Shown here piece by piece: positions 31,133-40,920 of a stretch of 64,000 nt of DNA (its first letter is position 1; each line of letters starts with the position of its first letter). The notes beneath the pieces were generated by a model. It was given only the letters and a program-made list of their open reading frames with translations, searched no databases and was not told where the DNA came from. The stretch spans positions 1-64,000 of the forward strand of contig CANPZS010000004.1 of NCBI GenBank assembly GCA_947588835.1, in the 5' to 3' direction. A program made the translations under genes and the position numbers. This stretch comes from an uncultured Bacteroidales bacterium (GTDB lineage: Bacteria > Bacteroidota > Bacteroidia > Bacteroidales > UBA932).

Positions 31133-33016
31133 ATGAAAAACATAATCAAAACAATAGTCTGGCTCTGCCTTCTCCCGCTGCCTTTCTCCTGCGCGACGGA
31201 AGACATCCTGGAGCCCGATCAGAACCGGATCCCGAAAGCGTCCGAATTCCAGATCAGCCATACTATAGACGAGACCAACATCGTCACTTTCCATCTGGCC
31301 AACTCCGGCATGGTCCCGCTGTGGATTTTCGGGGAGAACGACCAGCTTTCAGGAGACGGAGCGCAGAGGCGCTTCGCGGCCGCCGGCGACTATACCGTCG
31401 AAGTCAAAGCCTATAATCAGCACGGCGTTTCGGACGCTTCCCAGGTCTATACCTTCAACGTGCCGACAACGTGGGTTCCTCCTTTCGATCCCGCGCCGCT
31501 GCTTTCCGCCCTTTCGGGAGGCGGCACCAAGACGTGGGTACTCGACAGCGAAACGCCGGGCCATCTGGGCTGCGGCGAGAATGCGGGCAATCCCGCCGGG
31601 TGGTGGAGCGCCAATCCGGGCGAGAAAGCGGACTTCAGCGTCTACGACGACCAGCTCACCTTCGGAGCGGATTATTCTTATGTCTATGATCCGGTCGACG
31701 GCCAGACGTACGTGAATTACGGCGCCGGCTATCACAGCGAACTGTATGCCGGCGACGAGCAGGATTACGTGGCTCCGGTCGACAGGCAGGAGACGACCTT
31801 CCAGATCGAATGCGACGATGACGGGAACGTATTCATCGTGCTTCCTGCGCAGACGTTCTTCTCTTACCTGCCCAACGCCGAATCATACGCCAATCCGCGT
31901 CTTCAGGTGATTTCCTACAGTTCCAAGAAGCTCGTCCTCGTATCTTCAACGCCAGGCATATCATGGCAGTACATCTTCAAGCCGTATGATCCCAACGCCG
32001 GCACCGTGGACACCGAAAGCGTCCTTACCGGCGGAAGTTCGAGGACATGGAGGATAGCCAAGGCTGAGAAAGGCCATCTCGGCTGCGGAGAGAATGTAGC
32101 CAACGCCGCCGGATGGTGGAGCGCGGATCCTTTCGACAAGGCGGACTGGGGCGTGTACGACGACCGGATTACCTTCAACGCCGACGGCTCTTATGTCTAC
32201 GATCCGGGTGCCGACGGAATGGCCTATGTGAATAAAGAATCCGGCTATCACAGCGAGCTGTATCTCGGCGACGATCAGGATTACGACGCTCCCGTCGACA
32301 AGCAGGAGTCCACGTGGACGCTGGGCGATGACGGGACGTATGAATTCATTACCCTCCCCGCCGGCATATTCTTCAGCTATGTGCCGAACGCCGAAGTGCT
32401 GAGCAGCGAAAGCACGCTCTATATAACGAATATAACGAAGGACAAGATAACCCTCGTATGGAACTCTCCTACCAGCGGCATCGCCTGGCAGTACATATTC
32501 GTACCTTACGATCCCGCCGATGACGTGGCATGGGACGTCGAGGGAGCGACCAATCTCTGGAGAAGCGCCTCGGGGTATTCGATGACCTATTGGTATGCGG
32601 ACGCATCATGGACCCAGATCGCCGATCCCGAGACCGAAACCTTGGATGAATTCGGCGGATTGAAGGTGACCGTGCCGGAGACGGGCGGAAACGAATGGCA
32701 GGGACAGACGGTGTTCCACCTTGCCGGCGTGCCCGTAAGCGCCGCCAAGCAATATGACTTCTGCGTCACCGTGAACGCCGACAGGGACATTCCGGCCATG
32801 ACCGTCAAGCTGGCCTGGGAAGGCAATGACCAGGACCACTCCATGTTCTATGTAAACAATTTCAGCGCCGCAGGCGGCGAGGCCGCCACTTTCAGATATG
32901 TGGGAGCGTCTCCGGACACGGATTATGACACCGTGGCGCTGTTCATAGACCTCGGCAGATGCGAGCCGGGAACGGTGGTTACTTTCACGGACTTCTGTTT
33001 GCAGGAACATAAATGA
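31133..33016 (+). CDS. SusE-position surface glycan-binding lipoprotein with PKD-like N-term, duplicated middle module and CBM-like C-term
   Basis: 627 aa; lipobox LPFSC; modules 31502-31996 and 32012-32515 share HLGCGEN...AGWWS...GYHSELY.GD.QDY.APVD.QE. Confidence 0.8.
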   Translation: MKNIIKTIVWLCLLPLPFSCATEDILEPDQNRIPKASEFQISHTIDETNIVTFHLANSGMVPLWIFGENDQLSGDGAQRRFAAAGDYTVEVKAYNQHGVSDASQVYTFNVPTTWVPPFDPAPLLSALSGGGTKTWVLDSETPGHLGCGENAGNPAGWWSANPGEKADFSVYDDQLTFGADYSYVYDPVDGQTYVNYGAGYHSELYAGDEQDYVAPVDRQETTFQIECDDDGNVFIVLPAQTFFSYLPNAESYANPRLQVISYSSKKLVLVSSTPGISWQYIFKPYDPNAGTVDTESVLTGGSSRTWRIAKAEKGHLGCGENVANAAGWWSADPFDKADWGVYDDRITFNADGSYVYDPGADGMAYVNKESGYHSELYLGDDQDYDAPVDKQESTWTLGDDGTYEFITLPAGIFFSYVPNAEVLSSESTLYITNITKDKITLVWNSPTSGIAWQYIFVPYDPADDVAWDVEGATNLWRSASGYSMTYWYADASWTQIADPETETLDEFGGLKVTVPETGGNEWQGQTVFHLAGVPVSAAKQYDFCVTVNADRDIPAMTVKLAWEGNDQDHSMFYVNNFSAAGGEAATFRYVGASPDTDYDTVALFIDLGRCEPGTVVTFTDFCLQEHK

Positions 33017-34110
33017 AAGGAATGATTATATTGTTTGCCGCGGCCGTCTTTGCCTTTGCCTCCTGCGGCGGAGGCGAAGGCGGCTCCGCGACGGACAATT
33101 CCGTCACTATGACGCTGTCCTCGGAGGACTTTTCTTTCGGATATGCCGCCGAGTCGCGCGAATATACGGTGACCTGCGGCAATGAATGGGGTGTCTCCGT
33201 AGACGGAGGCGTTTCCTGGGCCACGGTATCGCCGAGCGGCGGACTTTCCGGTTCCACCGTGATCAAAGTATCCGTGTCCGAGAACAAGACCTACGAGGAG
33301 CGGTCGGCCAAACTTGTCTTCAAGTCCGGGGCGTTCCGCAAGGAGTATGTTCTCGTGCAGGGATTCAACGCCAGCACGGACATAGATGTTCCGGAGGGCT
33401 ACCGCCTGGTATGGAATGACGAATTCGACGAGGGCGACACGCCTGATACGGAGAAATGGTGGTACGAAACCGGCGGTGGCGGCTGGGGCAATAACGAAAT
33501 CCAGACCTACGTGGCCGGGAAAATACCCGGAGGCGCCGAGCTTGCCACCATCAAGAACGGCGTTCTGACCATTTCCTGCATGAAGTCTGGAGACAACGTC
33601 TACAGCATACGCATGAACACCATCGAAGGCTGGACATACGGATGGTTCGAGGCAAGGCTTAGGCTGCCTTCCGGAAAGGGCACGTGGCCGGCGTTCTGGA
33701 TGATGCCGAAGAATTTCACGGCATGGCCCGACGACGGAGAGATAGACATCATGGAGGAAGTCGGCTATCATCCAAATTATGTTTCGTCTTCGATACATAC
33801 CAAATCCTACAATCATTCCATAGGGACTCAGAAGACCCGCGAAAAGGAGATCAAGGGCGCCCAGGACGAGTTTCATGTCTATGCGCTCGAATGGACGGCG
33901 CAGCAGATCCGTACCTATGTGGACGGGGAGCCGCTGTTCACTTTCGCGAACGAAGGCAAGGGCAAGGATACGTGGCCGTTCAACGCCCCGTTCTATCTCA
34001 AGCTCAATCTTGCGTGGGGCGGCAACTGGGGCGGTGCGCAGGGCATAGACGAAAGCTGCCTGCCAGCGCGCTACGAAATCGATTACGTACGGGTTTTCCA
34101 GAAAAAATAG
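33013..34110 (+). CDS. GH16 beta-glucanase (laminarinase/lichenase-like) with N-terminal BACON-like domain
   Basis: 365 aa; catalytic motif GEIDIMEEVG; RLVWNDEFDEGDTPDTEKWWYETGGGGWGNNEIQTY. Confidence 0.93.
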   Translation: MKGMIILFAAAVFAFASCGGGEGGSATDNSVTMTLSSEDFSFGYAAESREYTVTCGNEWGVSVDGGVSWATVSPSGGLSGSTVIKVSVSENKTYEERSAKLVFKSGAFRKEYVLVQGFNASTDIDVPEGYRLVWNDEFDEGDTPDTEKWWYETGGGGWGNNEIQTYVAGKIPGGAELATIKNGVLTISCMKSGDNVYSIRMNTIEGWTYGWFEARLRLPSGKGTWPAFWMMPKNFTAWPDDGEIDIMEEVGYHPNYVSSSIHTKSYNHSIGTQKTREKEIKGAQDEFHVYALEWTAQQIRTYVDGEPLFTFANEGKGKDTWPFNAPFYLKLNLAWGGNWGGAQGIDESCLPARYEIDYVRVFQKK

Positions 34111-34112
34111 GC

Positions 34113-35351
34113 ATGAAAAAACCATTGCTCCTGTTATTCGGCTGCCTGCTTTTTGCGGCTGCCTGCCATCCCCGGCGGCAGCCCGACGCGGCCGCCTTTG
34201 TGCGGGTCGAAGGGACCGACCTCATTGCTCCCGACGGGGAAAAACTGCTCATCCGGGGCACCAACCTGGGCAACTGGCTCAATCCGGAAGGCTACATGTT
34301 CGGCTTCTCGAAGACCAATTCGGCCGGCATGATCGACCGCATGTTCCGCGAACTGGTCGGCCCCGATTTCACGGACGAATTCTGGCGGCTTTTCAAGGAT
34401 CATTACATCACCCGCCGCGACATCGAGTTCATCGCCTCGACGGGAGCCAACACCATCCGTCTGCCGTTCCACTACAAACTGTTTACCGACGAGGACTATA
34501 TGGGACTGACCGCCGCGCAGGACGGCTTCGAGCGCATAGACAGCGTGGTCACCTGGTGCCGGGACAACCGGCTCTACCTGATTCTGGACATGCATGACGC
34601 CCCGGGCGGCCAGACGGGCGACAACATCGACGACAGCTACGGCTATCCCTGGCTTTTCGAGAGCGAGGCCAGCCAGCAACTTTTCTGCGACATCTGGCGC
34701 AAGATCGCCGACCGCTACAAGGACGAGCCGGTCATTCTGGGCTATGAACTCATCAACGAGCCCATCGCGCCCTACTTCGAGAACGTGCCGGAACTGAACG
34801 CCAAACTCGAATCGCTGCACAAACGGGCGACGGCGGCCATCCGCGAAGTGGACCCGCACCACATCATCCTGGCGGGCGGCGCGCAGTGGAACAGCAACTT
34901 CGAGCCGCTCACCGACACGGATTACGACCCCCAGCTCCTGTTCACCTGCCACCGTTACGGCGGGGAGCCCACCGCCGAAGCCATCGCGTCCTTCATCGCC
35001 TTCCGCGACCGCTCGGGCCGCCCGATGTACATGGGCGAAATCGGCCACAACACCGACGCCTGGCAGGCGGCCTTCTGCCAGGTCATGCGGGAAAACAACA
35101 TCGGCTGGACCTTCTGGCCCTACAAGAAAATCGACGGCTCGTGCATGATGGGATTCGATCGCCCCGAAGGGTGGGAGGCCGTCGTGGCCTTCTCCGAAGC
35201 TCCGCGCACGACCTACCAGGAAATCCGCGAGGCCCGGCCAGACCAGGCCGCCGCACGCCGGGCGATGCTCGATTTCATCGAATGCTGCAAGGCCGAAAAC
35301 TGCCGCCCGCAAACCGATTACATCCGCTCCATCGAACTTCAGATAGACTAA
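34113..35351 (+). CDS. GH5-type glycoside hydrolase lipoprotein
   Basis: 412 aa; signal MKKPLLLLFGCLLFAAAC; RGTNLGNWLNPEGY, LILDMHDAPGGQ, GYELINEPIAP, MYMGEIGHN. Confidence 0.9.
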   Translation: MKKPLLLLFGCLLFAAACHPRRQPDAAAFVRVEGTDLIAPDGEKLLIRGTNLGNWLNPEGYMFGFSKTNSAGMIDRMFRELVGPDFTDEFWRLFKDHYITRRDIEFIASTGANTIRLPFHYKLFTDEDYMGLTAAQDGFERIDSVVTWCRDNRLYLILDMHDAPGGQTGDNIDDSYGYPWLFESEASQQLFCDIWRKIADRYKDEPVILGYELINEPIAPYFENVPELNAKLESLHKRATAAIREVDPHHIILAGGAQWNSNFEPLTDTDYDPQLLFTCHRYGGEPTAEAIASFIAFRDRSGRPMYMGEIGHNTDAWQAAFCQVMRENNIGWTFWPYKKIDGSCMMGFDRPEGWEAVVAFSEAPRTTYQEIREARPDQAAARRAMLDFIECCKAENCRPQTDYIRSIELQID

Positions 35352-35378
35352 GCTCCCATGAAACGGAGTCCTTGATTT

Positions 35379-36011
35379 CTATTTTTTTCTGATCAGGTTG
35401 AGGCCGTCGCGAAGGGGGATTATCACGTTCTCGACTCTCGGATCCGACGCGACCATATCGTTGAAGGCCGAGATTCCGGCGGTCTGCCTGTCTCCGGGGA
35501 GCGGGTTTTCGTATACCTTTCCGTCCCACAGCACGTCGTCGGCTACCATGAATCCGCCGGGGCGCAGCTTGTCGAACGTAAGCCTGTAGTATTCGGGGTA
35601 TTCCCTCTTGTCCGCATCGATGAACGCCATGTCGTAGGGGCCGCCGAGCCGTTTCAGCGTCTCTTTGGCGTCCCCTATGTACAGGGTGACGCGCTTTTCC
35701 ACTCCCGCCTGCCTGAACCCTTCGAGTATCAGGTCCTCCATCTCGTCGTTGAGTTCAAGGGTGTCCACGTGGCCGTCCTCTGGAAGGCCGCAGGCTATGC
35801 ATGCCGCGGAATATCCGGTGAAGGTGCCTATCTCGAGCACCCTGCGCGCTCCGGAGATTTCCGCAAGGATTTTGAGCAGCGTCCCCTGCACAGGTCCGGA
35901 CATCATCCTCGGATAGTTGACGTACATGTTGGTGTGCTTCAGTATCCATTCCGTTCCTTCGCCGGGCGGGGAAGAACGGAGCTTCAGGTATTTTTCGAGC
36001 CCGCTTTCCAT
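35379..36011 (-). CDS. Class I SAM-dependent O-methyltransferase
   Basis: 210 aa; VLEIGTFTGYSAACIA, MAFIDADKREY. Confidence 0.92.
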   Translation of the reverse strand: MESGLEKYLKLRSSPPGEGTEWILKHTNMYVNYPRMMSGPVQGTLLKILAEISGARRVLEIGTFTGYSAACIACGLPEDGHVDTLELNDEMEDLILEGFRQAGVEKRVTLYIGDAKETLKRLGGPYDMAFIDADKREYPEYYRLTFDKLRPGGFMVADDVLWDGKVYENPLPGDRQTAGISAFNDMVASDPRVENVIIPLRDGLNLIRKK

Positions 36012-36012
36012 T

Positions 36013-37248
36013 TCACACGTATATCAGTTTGGACAGCTTTTCCGGAGCGAAAATCCTTTCGGCCCCGGTCCGCAGCTCTTCCGCTGTAAGGGACATGATC
36101 AGCGCCCTGTTTTCTTCGTTCGAAACTATTTTCCCGAATGAAAGGAGACTTTTGCCCATGGACAGGCATTGCGTCTCGTTGTTGTCGGAGCTTATCGCGA
36201 TCTGGCCGAGGAATTGCTTCTGCGCGGCGGCGAGTTTCCTGTCCGACAGCGGATTTTCGATGAGGCGGCGGAGCACTTTGGAAACGTTTCCCATGCACCG
36301 TCCGAGATTGGGCCGGTCGCAGCCGAAAGAGATGGCGGCCACGCCAGTGTCGGCGTATTGCGTATAGGAGCATTCCACTGAATATACCCAGCCGTTGCGC
36401 TCGCGCAATATGTCGTTGAGCAATGAATTGGAGGCCGGGCCTCCTATGACGTTGCACAGGAGGGAGGCGGCGATGCGCTCCCTGTCTTCGCGCAGCGACG
36501 GCGCCGTCCCGCCTATGACCGCATTCGCTTCATGGTCGCCCCTGTCTTCGGTCTTTTCGAAGCGAACCGCTTCGGGGGCGGCGTAGACGGTCGTTTCTTT
36601 GGCGATGAACTCATCGGGATCGCCGCCGAAATATTTCTCCGCGAGCCTTAGCACCGCCTGTTCCATGCGTGCCTCGTCTATGTCTGCCACTACGGTGAAG
36701 GCCATGCGCGAGGGTACGAATCTCTCGGCTACGAAACGCCTCAGGTCTTCTGCGCTGATGCCGCTTACGGATTTTTCCGTACCGAGAATGGAGCGCCCGA
36801 GCGGATGCCGCGCGAAAAGGAGTTCCTCGAAACGGTCGTAGATTTCGTCCGCGGGACTGTCTTTGTACGATATTATTTCGTCGGTTACGACGCCGCGTTC
36901 AGTCTCTATCTCTTCTTCGGGGAACGTGGCCTCCGAGGCGAGCTCCATGAGCAGCGAAGATGCTTTCCCCAGGTCTTCTTTCAATACGGTGGCATGGAAC
37001 ACGATGTCTTCTTTCGTGGTGTAGGCGTTGAGCTCTCCTCCGAGCCTGTCGAGCCTTCCGCTGATGACGGACGCGCTTTTGCCTCGGGTGCCCTTGAACA
37101 CTGCGTGCTCGGTGAAATGGGCTGTTCCCTCGTTGAAACCTTCTTCGTCCCGCGTGCCGCACTTTATGCTGAGCGCGCAGCAGGCGGCGGCAGCTCCCCT
37201 GCGCAATACGGCGTACCTCAGCCCGCAGCCGGCTATTCCGCTTCTCAT
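36013..37248 (-). CDS. M16 family zinc peptidase
   Basis: 411 aa; HFTEHAVFKGT inverted zinc motif. Confidence 0.93.
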   Translation of the reverse strand: MRSGIAGCGLRYAVLRRGAAAACCALSIKCGTRDEEGFNEGTAHFTEHAVFKGTRGKSASVISGRLDRLGGELNAYTTKEDIVFHATVLKEDLGKASSLLMELASEATFPEEEIETERGVVTDEIISYKDSPADEIYDRFEELLFARHPLGRSILGTEKSVSGISAEDLRRFVAERFVPSRMAFTVVADIDEARMEQAVLRLAEKYFGGDPDEFIAKETTVYAAPEAVRFEKTEDRGDHEANAVIGGTAPSLREDRERIAASLLCNVIGGPASNSLLNDILRERNGWVYSVECSYTQYADTGVAAISFGCDRPNLGRCMGNVSKVLRRLIENPLSDRKLAAAQKQFLGQIAISSDNNETQCLSMGKSLLSFGKIVSNEENRALIMSLTAEELRTGAERIFAPEKLSKLIYV

Positions 37249-38093
37249 CTTCTACGGGCTATCTTTTGTATGTCTTCCGGCAGGAATCCCCTGTCTTCCG
37301 GCCTGCGTATTTTGCGGCGTTTGAAATAATAAAGCTCGTGAGTGTCGGCGCTTATCAGCATCAGATAGCAGTACGAGCCGGGCTCAGGATCTTCCGACGC
37401 CACGACGAAGCTGACCAAAGTGTTGAATGAATGGCCGTCGAACGCCTCGTCGGCCTCCGCTTCGTCCACTATGGCCATGCCGTGTCCGAAATGTTTGGTG
37501 CGCACGCTCTCCGTGACGCTTCCGGCAAGGTCATCTTCCGAGAACAATACGTTCATGTCGCGGCTTCGGTAGATGTTGGAGCTGTAGTTGAGAAGTCCGG
37601 AATAGCCGGCTATGTCCTTTTCCATCGCCCGCGGCACGAAATCCTGGATGATGTCGATTAGGGCGGGGAGATAGACCACTCCCCGGCCGGGGCCTCCGTC
37701 AGCCGCGTAGAACGGGACCGAAATGACTTCCTGCATGGCGCTTATTCCTTCGGTCGCCTTGGGGCCTCCCTTGACGAGTGTCAGCATGACCGTCCCGTCC
37801 CCGCTTTCCTTGGGGGCGCGCTCGTTCACCGTCATGAGGAAATAATAATCGTCCGAAGTCTTTAGCTCCTCGAATTCTTCGCGGGTGCAGAATTCATATG
37901 CCGATATGGTCCACCGCCGTGAAATTTCCTGCCACAGCAGGTTGTCTTCGAAATCGTTTCCTGACAGCACTATCTTGGTCGTCTTGTCCGGGAAATCGGA
38001 TATCCTGTATTTCTTGGTGGTTATCTGCGCCTGTCCGAACATGAGCGACGGAAGCAGGAGCGACAAAAATATGATGGGAGTCAGTCTTTTCAT
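37245..38093 (-). CDS. Conserved secreted hypothetical protein
   Basis: 282 aa from MKRLTPIIFLSLLLPSLMFGQ; -7 (CAAAGGTA on plus strand) at 38119-38126. Confidence 0.7.
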   Translation of the reverse strand: MKRLTPIIFLSLLLPSLMFGQAQITTKKYRISDFPDKTTKIVLSGNDFEDNLLWQEISRRWTISAYEFCTREEFEELKTSDDYYFLMTVNERAPKESGDGTVMLTLVKGGPKATEGISAMQEVISVPFYAADGGPGRGVVYLPALIDIIQDFVPRAMEKDIAGYSGLLNYSSNIYRSRDMNVLFSEDDLAGSVTESVRTKHFGHGMAIVDEAEADEAFDGHSFNTLVSFVVASEDPEPGSYCYLMLISADTHELYYFKRRKIRRPEDRGFLPEDIQKIARRR

Positions 38094-38173
38094 GTCTGAA
38101 GAATAATCGTTGCGTATGCAAAGGTAGCAAAAATCCATCCCGTTCTCACTTTTTATTTCTATATTCGCAAGAT

Positions 38174-40036
38174 ATGAGCCAGTATATTGTTTCTGCGAGA
38201 AAATACAGACCTGAATCCTTCGGGGCGCTGATGGGTCAGGACAACATAGTGCGCACGCTGAAAAATTCCATACAAAGGGGACAGCTTGCGCATGCATATC
38301 TTTTCTGCGGTCCGCGCGGAGTGGGCAAGACCACCGCCGCACGAATTTTCGCGAAGATGATCAACTGTTCGGATCCCGGCCCCGACATGGAGCCGTGCGG
38401 CAAATGCGAGTCCTGCATCTCGTTCCGCGAGGGCCGCTCCTATTGCATACATGAGCTCGATGCGGCTTCCAACAACGGCGTGGAGGACATCAAGACGCTC
38501 ATGGAACAGGTCCGGATCCCTCCGCAGACGGGGAAATACAGCGTCTATATAATAGATGAGGTGCACATGCTGTCCGCTGCCGCGTTCAACGCCTTCCTGA
38601 AGACGCTCGAGGAACCGCCTGCTCACGCGGTCTTCATTTTCGCCACCACCGAGAAGCACAAGATACTCCCTACCATATTGTCCCGCTGCCAGACCTATGA
38701 TTTCAACAGGATTTCCATAGGCGACATGGTGCGCAACCTAAGGGACATAGCCGCGAAGGAGGGAGTAAGCATAGACGACGAGTCGCTGCATGTGATAGCC
38801 ATGAAGGCCGACGGGGCCATGAGGGACGCGCTCACGATATTCGACCAGACGGTGGCGTTCTGCGGGACTGACGTGAAATATGAAGACGTGCTGCGCAACC
38901 TCAACGTCCTCGATTATGAATACGGCTTTTCGCTCGTGGACGATTTCCTCGCCGGCAACTATGCCGGAGCGCTGCTGAAATTTGACGAAGTGCTTTCCAA
39001 AGGGTTCAACGCCCTGCATTTCGTGTCCTCGCTCAGCTCCCATTTCAGAAATCTCATCGTGGCCGGGACCGCGGGGCTGGACGCCCTGCTGGAACTGCCC
39101 GATTCACTCAAGAAAAAATATGGCGGGCAGGCCGCAAGGTGCAGCATGAAATTCCTTTATGACGCGCTCGGCATCACCACGCAGTGCGAAGCAGGCTACC
39201 GTGCGAGCGTCAATCCGAGGCTGCACATAGAATTCGCGCTGATGAAGCTCAGTTTCCTTACGGCAAACGCGGCCCTGTCGCAGCACGCATCGCCTGCATC
39301 GCCGGCGCCCGCCGCATCCGCTGCCGCGGCATCTTCCGCAGTGCCGTCTGCATCCTCCGCCGTGCCTGCCGCGTCTTCAGCGGCACCCGCCGCGACGCCT
39401 TCCAGGGCGGCTTCTTCTGCATCATCAGCTTCGGGGCCTGCCGAACCAAAGCCTGCCGTGTCCAAGGCCGCATCCGAGCCGTCCGCGCCTGCGGATCCGC
39501 AATCCGCCGCTCCCGCTCCCGCGCCTTTGCCGGAGCCCGAAGACGCAGGCGGACGCACCCGTCGCCGCACGGCCAGATCCAATCCGCTGTCGATTACGTC
39601 CATACAGAGCGCGGCCGGCAAGTCCGACGAAAAGGAAGACTCCGGCGCCGTTCAGGAAGACGGGCTTCCCGACGATGACAAAATGCGCTCCGCATGGAAG
39701 GCGCTCGGGGAGAACTATGATTATCCGCCGCGCCTGGCCAACACCCTCAAGGGCTCCCGCATCGATCTTGGCGAGGAGGACGGCCGCAGGACTCTCGATT
39801 TCTACGTGATGAACGTGGCACAGCAGAAATGGATAGAGGAAAAGATGCTCCGGGAGCTCGAAGCCAATTTCCGCAGGGAGCTCGGTTCGTCCGGGGCCGT
39901 GCTGAGAGTGCGCGTGACGGCTGACAGCGAAGTGAAGAGCACCCCGTACATGCCTGAGGAAAAGGCCAGGGATCTCATATCGCGCAATGAGGAAGTCAAG
40001 AATCTTGTCACTGACCTCGGTCTGGACATAAAATGA
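38174..40036 (+). CDS. dnaX: DNA polymerase III subunit gamma/tau
   Basis: 620 aa; [21 protein letters not shown], zinc module, DEVHMLS; Ala/Ser/Pro-rich linker. Confidence 0.95.
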   Translation: MSQYIVSARKYRPESFGALMGQDNIVRTLKNSIQRGQLAHAYLFCGPRGVGKTTAARIFAKMINCSDPGPDMEPCGKCESCISFREGRSYCIHELDAASNNGVEDIKTLMEQVRIPPQTGKYSVYIIDEVHMLSAAAFNAFLKTLEEPPAHAVFIFATTEKHKILPTILSRCQTYDFNRISIGDMVRNLRDIAAKEGVSIDDESLHVIAMKADGAMRDALTIFDQTVAFCGTDVKYEDVLRNLNVLDYEYGFSLVDDFLAGNYAGALLKFDEVLSKGFNALHFVSSLSSHFRNLIVAGTAGLDALLELPDSLKKKYGGQAARCSMKFLYDALGITTQCEAGYRASVNPRLHIEFALMKLSFLTANAALSQHASPASPAPAASAAAASSAVPSASSAVPAASSAAPAATPSRAASSASSASGPAEPKPAVSKAASEPSAPADPQSAAPAPAPLPEPEDAGGRTRRRTARSNPLSITSIQSAAGKSDEKEDSGAVQEDGLPDDDKMRSAWKALGENYDYPPRLANTLKGSRIDLGEEDGRRTLDFYVMNVAQQKWIEEKMLRELEANFRRELGSSGAVLRVRVTADSEVKSTPYMPEEKARDLISRNEEVKNLVTDLGLDIK

Positions 40037-40043
40037 CGGAAAT

Positions 40044-40916
40044 ATGATTTTACGCTGCGAAAACATAGTCAAGAAATACGGTATCCGCACCGTCGTGAAA
40101 GGCGTCTCCATGCAGGTGGAGCAGGGGGAGATAGTGGGCTTCCTCGGTCCGAACGGGGCCGGAAAGACTACAAGTTTCTATATGATCACCGGGCAGATAG
40201 TCCCCAACGGGGGCCGCATCTATCTCGATGACGAGGACATTACGGGGCTCCCGATGTACAAGAGAGCCCAGAAGGGCATAGGCTATCTGCCTCAGGAGTC
40301 TTCCGTGTTCCGCAAGATGTCGGTGGAGGACAACATAATGTCAGTTATGGAAATGTCGCGCATGAGCCGCGGGGAACGCAATGCCCGGCTCGAGCGTCTG
40401 ATCGACGAATTCAACCTGTCGAAAGTCCGCAAAAGCCTCGGCATACAGCTTTCTGGCGGGGAGCGCCGGCGCTGCGAAATAGCGAGGGCGCTTGCGATAG
40501 ACCCCAAATTCATCCTTTTGGACGAGCCTTTCGCCGGAGTGGACCCCATAGCCGTCGAAGACATACAGTATATAATCGCCAAGCTGAAATACCGCAACAT
40601 TGGCGTCATAATCACGGACCACAACGTAGGCGAGACACTTGCCATCACCGACCGCGCCTATCTTCTGTATGAGGGGACCATATTGCAGTCCGGAACTCCG
40701 GAGATGCTCGCGGCGGACGAAGACGTGCGCACCAAATATCTCGGATCGGGCTTTATCCTGAAGCGTTCGGGATCCGTCGAGAGGGCTTTGGCGGAAGCCG
40801 AGGCGGCCAAAGCCGCCGAAGCTGCGGAAGCAGCAAAAGTGGCGGAAACTGCAAAAGTCGCAGAAGCGACAGAAACTGCGGAAGCTGCGGAGGACGCGGG
40901 AGGCGCCGGAGACTGA
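40044..40916 (+). CDS. lptB: LPS export ABC transporter ATP-binding protein with long Ala/Glu/Lys-rich tail
   Basis: 290 aa; [52 protein letters not shown]. Confidence 0.9.
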   Translation: MILRCENIVKKYGIRTVVKGVSMQVEQGEIVGFLGPNGAGKTTSFYMITGQIVPNGGRIYLDDEDITGLPMYKRAQKGIGYLPQESSVFRKMSVEDNIMSVMEMSRMSRGERNARLERLIDEFNLSKVRKSLGIQLSGGERRRCEIARALAIDPKFILLDEPFAGVDPIAVEDIQYIIAKLKYRNIGVIITDHNVGETLAITDRAYLLYEGTILQSGTPEMLAADEDVRTKYLGSGFILKRSGSVERALAEAEAAKAAEAAEAAKVAETAKVAEATETAEAAEDAGGAGD

Positions 40917-40920
40917 GCCG

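Noticed and set aside
33684-34112. N-terminal extension of GH5 in the ORF track
   Set aside because: Out-of-frame reading of GH16; signal peptide begins at 34113
40785-40916. Repetitive stretch considered as CRISPR or tandem repeat array
   Set aside because: Imperfect codon-level repeats in frame with lptB; no spacers
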